A stretch of DNA of 64,000 nucleotides from Mixophyes australis (GCA_036250195.1 JAVHZZ010000004.1:138449229-138513228); one strand, 5' to 3'; shown: positions 47,671 to 57,351, counted from the stretch's first letter. Numbers and translations are program-made. The notes: a model not told the origin generated them from the letters alone.

Positions 47671-49177
47671 CCATTGAATCTGGAGCTCTAGATCTAATGA
47701 AAAGACTGCAAGTGGTTAATTCAGGGGGGTTACCACAGATAATTTCATCAGCAGTAATTAGGCTCTTTTGTTATGAACCTTTGTGTGCAAAACACTTATC
47801 ATCAGATCAACAATTGCCAGCAAGGGGTCAAGGAGTGAGATGGTAGCGCTTTATTCCCTGTCCAGCTCCCAGGGCATAAGGGCTTTAGAGATAGCTCCTC
47901 TCCTGTACCTAAAAGCCACAAATGAGGGAACCAGAGCCAAAATAAAAAGCCAGAAGGGAGATTAAACTGTGAAAATTGTGAAAAACGGAAGACGACTGGC
48001 TAGGTGTTAAGGCACCTGCTGGAATGATCAAGAAATGGAGTCTACAGCTAAGAACTGAGAGGACCAGTGCTCTTCCTTAGCACTTGTTTCCTGCGGGTCT
48101 TATATGTTTGTCTGCCAACAGCAGGCAGGACATTCAAGCAGAACCACTGCCTTGCCAGCTGGGAGAGGAGACTTACTCCCTCCGGATTGTGCCCATTGCA
48201 GATACCCCAGAGATTGGCTACTCGCATTGTTTCCTTGTATGTTATTTTCAATGTTACAGTGTAAGTGTTGACACATTCATACTAAAGTACTGTAAACTGT
48301 TGTAATTTTAACATGCTATAAACTGTTGATGCAAAACTGGATTAAATAAATTATTTTATTCAGGTATTTATCTGAATGTGAAAATCCTTTCCAATGTCCA
48401 CATTACTGGCGGGTGACAGTCTAAAAGGTAGCATAGTGAAGTGAACACTGTCTTGGTGTGGGAGTCACTACCTGTTAACTCTGGTTGCATTCTCCACCAT
48501 AAGCTGCAGGTCTATAGCCTGTGGGCTACCGTTATTGCGAAATATGTGAACACACCCTTGCTTTACTCAGCCGACTCTTGCCTAACCTCACTCTGTCTTT
48601 CTGGGTGTAGGGAGATGCAAGTCCACAATAAGCTAAAGACTATAAATTAAAGTATGCACATGAGCTTATTTATTTCATATAACAGGGAAATAAAAAGCTT
48701 GTAAGAGCCTTTTGAAACACAGGCTGTCTGAAAGTATTCTGAAGAAAACTGGAATTATTTGCTTTTGTTTGACCTTGACCTCCTGTGATTAATACAGGGA
48801 ATGCTACTTCTTTCCCACCAAAAAGAGACCTGCAATAGTTGGAGTATTGAATAAGTCCCCTTTCCAGATTCTCTTTGAAACAATTTGTTATAGCTTGGCT
48901 TTCTGGTCAAAGTGGAAACTTAGAATTAGCGGTATGCAAAATGTAAGTGAATGGCATTTGATAGTTTTACAATGAAAGCAGTAAGAGAACTGGCGGTATG
49001 GCATAACACCGTATACATTCCAACTTCAACCACTGAAGTCTATAGACATGACTTCTGGAAGAAGAGGAATCTGGAATTAGTTTTGTACTATCAAAAGGAC
49101 AGAGCGATGAAGAGTAGAGACTGCCAAAAGAAGCGAAATAGTAGAAGGATTTTTCAAATATGAACCGCAACAAAGGA
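47671..49177. other. Unassigned intergenic DNA
   Basis: A block at about 47760-48420 has polyadenylation-like AATAAA-type words (48340) and ends GGCGGGTGACAG, which could be an LTR of another family, but no partner repeat is present. Nothing else recognised. Confidence 0.35.
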
Positions 49178-49304
49178 CTATATTAGGGAATTTAGACTGT
49201 AAGCTCCAATGGGGCAGGGACTGATGTGAATGAGTTCTCTGTACAGCGCTGCGGAATTAGTGGCGCTATATAAATAAATGATGATGATGATGATGATGAT
49301 GACT
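49178..49304 (+). mobile_element. SINE 3' fragment with (GAT)n tail
   Basis: TAGGGAATTTAGACTGTAAG ... GTACAGCGCTGCGGAATTAG ... GCGCTATATAAATAAATGAT then GATGATGATG. Same family as 3201-3485, 5'-truncated. Confidence 0.7.
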
Positions 49305-49535
49305 AAACTGGATGTTTATGAATGGACGTTGTTGTTGCAGCCAATCTAGACCTAAAAGAAGAGGATATAAATATTTTGGAATGACATATAGAGATTTGTT
49401 CTTTATGCAGGACCCAGATTTCTAAATTAAGGGAAGCAGTCTTAAATCATATATATCCTCCAGGAAAGACAACCCCATTAATGGCTGTAATTTAGAGAGA
49501 ACCACAGGAATCTAGTACTATTGAGTAAGGGTGTG

Positions 49536-50055
49536 TGTCACGGGCACTAGGAGTCTTTGCCCAGGATATCACCAGATGATGTTCTTACCAGAGTAATGTA
49601 GCTGGTACTATGGTCCTCTGGTAGCAGGGTGACAACGGAACAGGAGAATCAGCAGATGGTGAGAGAATGCTCAAGGAAAGTCTATGACTATCAGCAACTG
49701 GTAATGACTAGATGTATGTACACGAGGAACCAGATGGACAAGTAAACGTGAGGAGAGTCAGTGGTCTGCGTATAGCAAGTTGTACCACTGCTATAGTGAG
49801 GAGGAATGTCCAGGAGTAGAGAGGAGGTAGTGAGAGTCAGTGGTCTGCGTATAGCAAGTTGTATCACTGTCTATAGTGAAGGAATGGATTCCAGGTGCAA
49901 GTAGGTAACGGGGAAGTCAGTGGTCTGCGTATAGCAAGTTGTACCACTGCTTATGTGAGAGGATACTTGAAACTGGTGCCACAAGGAAACAGGAGTCAGT
50001 GGTCTGCGTTCAGCAAGTTGTATATATAAGTGAGGAGGGGCACGAGGAGATGAAT
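49536..50055 (-). repeat. B-family LTR, left copy, first part (interrupted by element A)
   Basis: Matches 60317-60840 of the right LTR base for base apart from a few differences, starting TGTCACGGGCACTAGG. It stops at TGAAT (50051-50055), the target duplication of element A. As the element runs on the minus strand, this is the far (3') part of the 3' LTR. It contains four 79-bp tandem units (see separate entry). Confidence 0.93.
49757..50040. repeat. Tandem repeat in left B LTR, about 79 bp x 4
   Basis: GTCAGTGGTCTGCGT begins at 49757, 49836, 49916 and 49995. The same array is at 60538-60835 in the right LTR. Each unit includes CAGTGGT and ACCACTG, a 7-bp stem. The fourth unit here has lost part of its ACCACTGC arm. 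Confidence 0.92.
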
Positions 50056-50677
50056 TGTCAGACGCCGTCCCTGCGCCTCCTCCTCGAGCAGGGACGGACG
50101 TCTGTCTTTGGAGCGCCCCGTTGCCAAGCAACGGGGACGCGTCTTCCGGCGACGTGGTGCGCAGGCGCGCCCGTCTCCATAGCAATGGGACGCGTTTCCA
50201 AGTTCCTGTCGGCGGTCAGAACAGCTGACCGCCGATCCTCTGGCCACCAATGAGGAGTCATCACTTCCTATTTAAAGTCTGCTCTGACACCATTAGGGTG
50301 CCAGAGCAACTGGTTTATCTAGTCTCCAGCGTTCCAGTATAGTGTTTTCTTGTTTCCTGTGTTTGACCCGGCTTCCTGACCTCGCTTTCGGATTCTCCCT
50401 TCCTGATATTCTGGTTTGACCCCGACCTGCTGACCATTCTCTGTCTCCTGATTCGGTACCTCATCTGCCCGGTTGGTTCCTGACTCTGCCTGTTTGACTA
50501 CGTGTTTCTCTATATCTCGCAAGTAGCTACCTGGGAGGGCCGCGACCTGCACGTCGTTGCCGCTAAGTCCAAACTTCCTTGCGGGGGTCCCTGGTGAACA
50601 CCAGCGGCTTGTTAGACTCCGCGCCTCCTGGTGTAGTAGTGCCAATACTTGCAGGTACTAAGGTCACGTCTGTGACA
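50056..50677 (+). repeat. Element A 5' LTR
   Basis: 622 bp, TGTCAGACGCCG to CGTCTGTGACA. TATTTAAA at 50269-50276; the predicted RNA start is about 50298-50301. It differs from the 3' LTR mainly by a 31-bp segment present only here (about 50209-50239, holding a GCGGTCAG/CTGACCGC hairpin) and an 8-bp piece missing here near 50401. Confidence 0.95.
50269..50309 (+). promoter_or_regulatory. Element A TATA box and self-primer sequence
   Basis: TATTTAAA starts at 50269. GCCAGAGCAA at 50300-50309 lies at the predicted 5' end of the RNA and is the exact complement of 50680-50689 beyond the LTR. Confidence 0.75.
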
Positions 50678-50690
50678 GTTTGCTCTGGCC
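50678..50690 (+). other. Element A primer-binding site (self-priming type)
   Basis: GTTTGCTCTGGCC directly after the LTR. It lacks the TGG start of a tRNA-primed site; TTGCTCTGGC pairs with GCCAGAGCAA at the RNA 5' end. The gag ATG follows at once. Confidence 0.7.
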
Positions 50691-51638
50691 ATGTCAACCG
50701 ACTCAGCTAATGAACCCTCTGCACGTGACCTTCTACTCCACTTGGCTCATAGGGTGGAGAAGCAAGAAGCGGAGCAGGCACAGTTACTTCACTGTATCCA
50801 AGGAGTCGCAACTCGTCTTGAGACCCTCCAGTCCTCCATGGCTTCTGCTCAAAACGTTCCCGTGACTACCGCGGCTGGCGCCGCCACCTCCTCCTCTCCT
50901 GCAGTGGTTTCCTCAACAGCCCTGAGACTCTCTCCACCGGACAAGTTTGATGGCGAGCCTAAAAAATGCAGAGGATTCCTTAATCAGTGTCTTATCCACT
51001 TCGAGTGTAATCCTGCATCTTTTTCCTCTGAACGCATTAAGGTGGCGTTTATTATGTCCTTATTATCCGGACAGGCCCTTGCTTGGGCCTCCCCCCTGTG
51101 GGAGCGAGATGACCCTATGCTGTCCAACGTCACCACCTTCATTGAAACCTTCCGCAAGGTTTTTGATGAGCCCGGACGCATCTCCTCGGCTGCCTCCAGT
51201 CTCCTTAACCTCCGCCAGGGATCCCTGACCGTCGGGCAGTATGCTATACAATTCCGCACTCTGTCCTCTGAGCTCAGTTGGAATAACGAAGCTTTGGTAG
51301 CAACCTTTTGGCAAGGACTCTCAGACCGAGTTAAAGATGAGTTAACTTCCCGTGAGCTTCCCGCTGATTTGGATTCCCTGATTTCTTTATGCAATCGCTT
51401 TGATCTACGTTTCCGTGAGCGTACTCAGGAACGTGCCACTTCCAGACGGTCCTCTACTCGCCTTGCTCCCATGTTTCAAAACCCGGTTCTTCATGAAGAA
51501 CCGATGCAAATCGGCCGTTCCCGGCTGTCCGCCGAGGAACGTCAACGTCGCTTCAAGCAAAACCTATGTCTGTATTGTGGAGATCCTGGTCATACCATCT
51601 CATCTTGTACCAAGAGACCGGGAAACGCCCCCTCCTAA
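50691..51638 (+). CDS. Element A gag, intact
   Basis: 315-residue open frame from the ATG next to the primer-binding site. It forms the particle that packages the element RNA. N-terminal coiled-coil-like stretch (HRVEKQEAEQAQLLHCIQG), a capsid region with PDKFDGEPKKCRGFLNQC, LLSGQALAWASPLWE and GQYAIQFRTLSSELSW (the retrotransposon gag domain also seen in PEG10/RTL genes), then a CCHC zinc knuckle (Cys293, Cys296, His301, Cys306). The frame has no stop or shift, unlike pol. The G GGA AAC heptamer at 51620-51626 precedes the stop by 10 bases. Whether it is still expressed cannot be seen. Confidence 0.92.
   Translation: MSTDSANEPSARDLLLHLAHRVEKQEAEQAQLLHCIQGVATRLETLQSSMASAQNVPVTTAAGAATSSSPAVVSSTALRLSPPDKFDGEPKKCRGFLNQCLIHFECNPASFSSERIKVAFIMSLLSGQALAWASPLWERDDPMLSNVTTFIETFRKVFDEPGRISSAASSLLNLRQGSLTVGQYAIQFRTLSSELSWNNEALVATFWQGLSDRVKDELTSRELPADLDSLISLCNRFDLRFRERTQERATSRRSSTRLAPMFQNPVLHEEPMQIGRSRLSAEERQRRFKQNLCLYCGDPGHTISSCTKRPGNAPS
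51620..51626 (+). promoter_or_regulatory. -1 frameshift heptamer GGGAAAC between gag and pol
   Basis: In the gag frame the codons fall G GGA AAC, the X XXY YYZ pattern. Slipping back by one base enters the frame of the protease ORF (51566-51913). PEG10, a domesticated sushi-type gene, is known to use the same heptamer. Confidence 0.8.
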
Positions 51639-53436
51639 TCGGTGGAAGGGAGGCCGATTTAGGAGTTGGAGTTATTACTCCCTACACCATTTCTAGCAAT
51701 GACTGCCTCATGCCTATCTCCTTGCATACCTCTGTCGGCCTCTTTGAGACCTTAGCCTTTGTGGATTCCGGCTCTGCCGGAAATTTCATCTCTGCCACTC
51801 TGGCATCGCAACTCCAATTAGCTACTATCAAATTGCCTCAGCCGTTATTCCTCACCGCGGGAATCGGATCTCCAACGGGTCTGTTTCTCACACCTGCGCT
51901 CCTGTTTGGCTGACGGTAGGGGTGCTACATTCTGAAGTCATCGAGTTCCTGGTTCTTCCTCGTTCTGTCAACACCGTCATTCTAGGATTGCCTTGGCTCA
52001 AGCTTCATTCACCCCAATTTGATTGGAATCGTGCGATGGTTACTTCTTGGGGCCCACAATGTTTTAAGTCCTGTTTGTATGGTCTAAAACCAGGTCAGAC
52101 CTCTCTTCCTTGTCATCTGATATCTCCACATGTTGAATTGCCATTTTCATATATTGCTTATCAAGATGTGTTTTGCAAAGCTGCAGCCGAGATCCTGCCC
52201 CTCCATCGGCCCTGGGACTGCTCCATTGAATTACTACCTGATAAACCTCTTCCAAAGGGCAGAATCTATCCCCTATCTCTCCCTGAGAACACTGCTATGA
52301 CCACCTATATCTCTGAGAATCTTCAACATGGCTTTATCAGGAAATCCTCCTCTCCCGCGGGCGCGGGATTTTTCTTCGTCAAAAAGAAAGACGGTTCCCT
52401 ACGGCCGTGTATTGACTACCGGCGATTGAATGCCATCACCATAAAGAACAGATACCCGTTACCTCTCATCTCTGAGCTCTTTGATAGAATCGCTGGATCC
52501 AAGGTCTTTACTAAGCTAGACCTGCGGGGGGCGTATAACCTCATCCGTATATGCTCAGGAGACGTGTGGAAGACTGCATTCTGTACTAAAGAAGGCCACT
52601 TCGAATACCTAGTCATGCCCTTCGGGTTGTGCAATGCCCCCGCTGTTTTCCAATCTTTTATTAATGAGATTTTCCAAGACCTTCTCTACGTCTCTGTAGT
52701 AGCTTATCTGGATGACATCTTAATCTTTTCTTCAGACTTGGCCAGCCATCGTGATCATGTAAGAGAGGGCTTGTCTCGTCTACGAGCCAATAAGTTGTAT
52801 TGTAAGCTTGAGAAATGTGTATTTGAGAAGCCACAGATTCCCTTCCTGGGCTACATCGTGTCAGGGTCCGGTCTACAGATGGATCCAGTCAAGCTATCTG
52901 CCATCCTCAAATGGCCTAGACCTATGGGTCTGAAAGCTACCCAGAGATTCATTGGCTTCGCCAACTATTACCGGCAGTTCATTCCACGGTTTTCTTCTAT
53001 CATCGCACCAATTACCGCTCTGACTAAGAAAACTGCTAATCCTCATGTTTGGTCCACGGAGGCCATTGACGCCTTCGAAGCACTCAAGAAAGCCTTTTCT
53101 TCCGCCTCTGTGCTTGTTCAAATGGATCAAGATAAACCATTCCTGGTAGAAGTGGATGCCTCTGCAGTAGGAGTCGGGGCAGTCCTTTCACAAGAATCCA
53201 TTTCAGGGGGACTACTGCCATGTGGGTTCTTTTCTAGGAGATTCACTTCCTCCGAATCTAACTACGGTATAGGGGATAAAGATTTATTGGCGGTGAAGTC
53301 TGCGCTTGAAGAATGGCGTCATCTTCTAGAGGGGGCACGTCATCCAGTTACTGTATTCACCGACCACAAGAACCTCATCTATCTCCGGGATGCTCGGTGT
53401 CTCAATCCTCGGCAAGCCAGATGGTCCTCATTCTTT
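51626..53436 (+). pseudogene. Element A pol: protease, RT, partial RNase H (broken)
   Basis: The protease motif FVDSGSAGNF (Asp 51764-51766) is in the -1 frame. A one-base shift near 51890 moves the rest into another frame, which then stays open from 51922. RT motifs: [61 protein letters not shown] and active site YLDD (52705-52716). RNase H: FLVEVDASAVGVGAVLSQ, IGDKDLLAVKSALEEWRHLL and TVFTDHKNL. Similarity to element B1 pol stops after QARWSSFF near 53436, before the RNase H end and all of integrase. Not functional as it stands. Confidence 0.9.
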
Positions 53437-54235
53437 CTTGTTTTTGCCGTGGCGCAACCTGGGGAAAGAAAAGAAAAAGAAAAAACGGAAAAGAAGAGAG
53501 GGAGAGGGGGGAGGGGGGAGGTAGAGGTGGTGTGTTGGGAACACAGTAGATGTGGTACCACCAATATACTTTTGGGGCTTTAAATGTTATAGCTCTTTTG
53601 CTGGTGTTGTTTTATAGCTTTTTGCACTGTATATTGGGGTGGATTGGTACCTTCTGTGTGGGGTGTGATTAGTGTATCTGTAGGGGTGTTAAGAGCTCTT
53701 GGTTGGCTAGAGCTGTAAATAGAGGCACTTAGTGTTATGATTGCCTCTAATTGGTAATTACTATGTGCTGAGGTGTGCTTTTTCAAGTGTTGGGCAGATG
53801 TTGTGTGCAAGATTATAAATCTAAGTCTAAGTGTTATGGATTATGGGTGTGTAGCGAGATATAAAGTGTTAAACTTTCGCTTAGATAGCTCTTATAAGAG
53901 CAGTTGGATGTTCGTCAGCCTTTTTCTCTCTCTGGTTTCCCGTTTGGCGCTATTATTAAGAGCTGATTTGTACCGAGCGATGGCTTGACTGGGGCCGAGC
54001 GGGTGCTGCTAGTTCACCTGAGGTGCTTCCGCCGGACTTCCGGTGTTGTTGGAGCGCACTCTGCGTTCCACTGCAGGTTTTTCCGGTACTTGTTCTTCTG
54101 TTTCTGCTTCAAATCCTGGAGAGTCTGCAAGTGATGTTTTTCCAGGGGCAGAGGTGAGTGTGCAGAGATTCTTGTGCGGGGTGTCGTTATGTCCAACGCG
54201 TTTCGTCCTGCGACATCCCTGACGAAGTCTAAGGA
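53437..54235. other. Foreign about 800-bp segment inside element A
   Basis: Replaces the integrase. It starts with a purine-rich run (53464-53530: GAAAAG, GGGAGGGG words), then T/G-rich single-copy-looking DNA, then a GC-richer end with CAACGCGTTTCGTCCTGCGA and CCCTGACGAAGTC near 54198-54230. No inverted ends, tail or protein domain recognised; the last part may come from a LINE. Origin unknown. Confidence 0.6.
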
Positions 54236-54375
54236 CTAGTGCACTGGAAAGGCTTCGGCCTAGAGGAGAGATCTTGGGTCTTTAAAGAAGATTTGCATGC
54301 CCCTAGACTACTGGCAGACTTCCTTAAACATCGTTCTGTACCTAGTGATTCCCCCAATTGTAAGGAGAGGGGTAC
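54236..54375 (+). pseudogene. Element A integrase tail: chromodomain remnant
   Basis: Reads VHWKGFGLEERSWVFKEDLH and APRLLADFL, matching the C-terminal half of the chromodomain of B2 (VHWKGFGPEERSW...EDLNAP). Chromodomains on Ty3 integrases guide insertion to chromatin marks. Followed by the purine-rich tract and the 3' LTR. Confidence 0.85.
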
Positions 54376-54974
54376 TGTCAGACGCCGTCCCTGCGCCTCC
54401 TCCTCGAGCAGGGACGGACGTCTGTCTTTGGAGCGCCCCGTTGCCAAGCAACGGGGACGCGTCTTCCGGCGACGTGGTGCGCAGGCGCGCCCGTCGCCAT
54501 AGCAACGGGACGCGTTTCCAAGTTCCTGTCGGCCACCAATGAGGAGTCATCACTTCCTATTTAAAGTCTGCTCTGACACCATTAGGGTGCCAGAGCAACT
54601 GGTTTATCTAGTCTCCAGCGTTCCAGTATAGTGTTTTCTTGTTTCCTGTGTTTGACCCGGCTTCCTGACCTCGCTTTCGGATTCTCCCTTTGTTCCATCC
54701 TGATATTCTGGTTTGACCCCGGCCTGCTGACCATTCTCTGTCTCCTGATTCGGTACCTCATCTGCCCGGTTGGTTCCTGACTCTGCCTGTTTGACTACGT
54801 GTTTCTCTATATCTCGCAAGTAGCTACCTGGGAGGGCCGCGACCTGCACGTCGTTGCCGCTAAGTCCAAACTTCCTTGCGGGGGTCCCTGGTGAACACCA
54901 GCAGCGTGTTAGACTCCGCGCCTCCTGGTGTAGTAGTGCCAATACTTGCAGGTACTAAGGTCACGTCTGTGACA
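54376..54974 (+). repeat. Element A 3' LTR
   Basis: 599 bp, same ends as the 5' LTR; lacks the 31-bp hairpin segment and has TTTGTTCC extra near 54689. Confidence 0.95.
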
Positions 54975-56058
54975 TGAATGGAATGCTGAGGATACACGGG
55001 CACACGGAACTTGATCCCACGATGATTACCAAAATACAGTAATAACTGACAAGCGCTGCTTGAAGTATACAAAGTCACTATAGAGATCCAGGTAATAGGA
55101 AACAAAGTCAATAGTAACAATAGCTTCAGTAGATGGAAGACTCCGGAGATGAACACAACACAGTCCAGGAAGATATGCAATACAATAGCAAAGTCAATGG
55201 AAAGTATGCATACCGCGGTTCAGGAGAGCAGGCTGTCAAGGAGACGTGCAGGGATACCTGAACGGCTGAACGCCGGCAGGAGGAGAGACCACTGGAGGAT
55301 GGAAGCGGTAATCAGGTTGGTGCAGCGCACGGAAGGTAACCAGTAATCAACGGAGCAATACTCAGGAAGCAGTAGTAAGTAAAACTGGAAACATGATGAA
55401 GACGGGAGAGTTGAGGCTGTCTGGTATCCGGCAGTAGTAGCGGAGGCAGCGGAGGGAAAGCACGCTAAACACGGGAGAGTAGAGGCGGTCTGGAATCCGG
55501 CAGTAGTAGCGAAGGCAGCGGAGGGGAGACACGCTGAACACAGGAGAGTAGAGACGGTCTGGAATCCGGCAGCAGTAGCAGATAGGAATCAGTGGAGAGC
55601 TGACACGATGAACACAGGAGAGTTGAAACGGTCTGGAACCCGGCAGTAGTAACGGAGGCAGCGGAGTGCAGACACGCTGAACACAGGGGAGTTGAGGCGG
55701 ACTGGAATCCGGCAGCAGTAGCAGATAGGAATCAGCTGAGTGCAGGCACGATGAACACAGGAGAGTTGAAGTGGTCTGGAAACCACAATCGAAGTAAACA
55801 GGAATCAGCTGGAGCTGAATACACGAGGAAACACAGGAACACCTTCAGAGGCTCATGGGGAATGAGACTCCAAGATCAGGCAACCAGGTAATGATCACAG
55901 GTGGTTTAAATAGGGAGGGTTGCCTGATCATCCAATCAATTAAAAGCAACAGGTACTGAAGGTTTCATAAGGGCTGCACATGCGCAGACCCTCAGGACGG
56001 CGGACGGCCATGGTTCCTGAACACAGGAGAAATGGCACTCACAGTCCGGTGAGTGACA
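54975..56058 (-). repeat. B-family LTR, left copy, second part
   Basis: Continues the LTR interrupted by element A (matches 60836-61924), ending GGTGAGTGACA at 56058, next to the polypurine tract of B1 (AAAAGGGGGGGTAC on the minus strand, 56059-56074). Together with 49536-50055 it makes a 1.6-kb LTR, the 3' LTR of B1. It contains the 70-bp tandem array at 55420-55800 and the copy of the RNA 5' end sequence at 55872-55881. Confidence 0.93.
55420..55800. repeat. Tandem repeat in left B LTR, about 70 bp x 6
   Basis: Units built on GGAGAGTTGAGGCTGTCTGG, TCCGGCAGTAGTAGCGGAGG and CACGCTGAACACA. Matches 61270-61650 in the right LTR. Confidence 0.9.
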
Positions 56059-56074
56059 GTACCCCCCCTTTTAA

Positions 56075-57350
56075 AGGTGGGCACTGAACACCTGGAACCG
56101 GGTTTGTCCGGAAACTTGGAATAAAACTTCTTAAGAAGAGCTGGAGCGTTGAGATCTTCTGCTTTAATCCATGAACGCTCTCTTTAGGACCAAAGCCCTT
56201 CCAATGAACAAGGAAACGAAGCACTCCTCGCGAAATTTTTGCATCCAATATGTGAGTAATCTCAAAGTCCTCCTCTTGATGAACTTGAACTGGCCGAGGT
56301 GCTGAAGGAGGGACCGAGAAACGGTTGATGATAAGAGGTTTGAGCAAAGACACATGGAAGGCATTGGAAATACGAAGGTTCTTAGGTAGTAGAAGTTTGA
56401 AACAAACTGGATTTAACACTTGAATGATCCTATATGGACCAATAAAACGAGGAGCGAACTTCATAGATGGGACCTTCAAACGAATATTTTTGGTTGATAA
56501 CCATACACGATCTCCGATTTTAAGTGGTGGAATAGCCCGTCTCTTTTTATCTGCAAAAGACTTATATCTGGCAGATGTCTTCTTTAAACAGGTTCTGACC
56601 TGAGACCAAATATTTTTGAAGGTCTGACAAACAGTCTCTACAGCAGGAACTTGGGTGGGAGGGAGGGCAGGAAATTCCGGAAAAGACGGATGGTGACCGT
56701 AAACCACAAAGAATGGAGTTTTAGAAGATGATTCATGATACATGTTGTTATGAGCGAATTCAGCCCTTGGAAGCAAATCTACCCAGTTGTCTTGGTTGGC
56801 TGAAGAGAACATCCTTATAAAAGTCTCAAGATCTTGATTGACCCCTGGGTTTGTCCGTTTGATTGAGGATGGTAGGAGGATGAGAGTGATAATCGGATAC
56901 CCAAGGTCTTACAGAGGGCCCGCCAGAATCTGGAAACGAATTGCACTCCTCTATCTGAAACAATCTCGGAAGGACATCCATGAATACGGAAGATTTCTTT
57001 GATGAAATAATCAGCCAGAGTAGATGAAGAAGTTAAACCGGTCAAAGGAACAAAATGTGCCATCTTCGAAAATCTGTCCACCACTACCCAAATAGTATTG
57101 CACTTTTTACTAGGAGGAAGATCAGTAACAAAGTCCATACTAATATGGGTCCACGGCTTGGAAGGAATGGGTAGTGGTTGAAGCAAACCCGCTGGAGTTC
57201 TGCGGGGAGTTTTAAACTGGGAACACAATTCACAAACAGCCACAAAATCTTTGACATCTCTCCTCATAGAAGGCCACCAGTAACTTCGAGAAAGAATTTC
57301 AAAAGTCTTGCGTTCACCAGAATGTCCAGAAAAACAAGAAGAGTGAAACC
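56075..57350 (-). pseudogene. B1 integrase with chromodomain (broken)
   Basis: After an in-frame TAG at about 57349-57351 it reads WFHSSCFSGHSGERKTFEIL, then MRRDVKDFVAVCELCSQFK (zinc-binding part), ISMDFVTDLPPS (first Asp), EIVSDRGVQF (second Asp) and SYHPQSNGQTQ. The catalytic Glu of DD35E is Gln (codon 56845-56847). A one-base loss next to it shifts the frame; 56812-56039 continues with LPRAEFAHNN, FVVYGHHPSFPEF, the GDRVWLSTKNIRLK module and the chromodomain FEITHILDAKISRG..., which is itself shifted near 56182 relative to B2. Confidence 0.9.
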
Positions 57351-57351
57351 A

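Larger units (their letters stand above)
50056..54974 (+). mobile_element. Element A: Tf1/sushi-like Ty3 LTR retrotransposon, plus strand
   Basis: A 4.9-kb element with LTRs at both ends and a perfect 5-bp target duplication TGAAT (50051-50055 and 54975-54979). Order: 5' LTR, self-priming PBS, intact gag, pol (protease, RT, most of RNase H), about 800 bp of unrelated DNA in place of integrase, chromodomain remnant, purine-rich tract AAGGAGAGGGGTAC, 3' LTR. It lies within the left LTR of element B1, so it inserted later. The chromodomain, the gag type and the priming site place it with vertebrate Tf1/sushi chromoviruses. Confidence 0.93.

Noticed and set aside
47760..48420. LTR of a further family ending GGCGGGTGACAG
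   Set aside because: No second copy, no target duplication and no internal region found in the window; only mentioned as a possibility.
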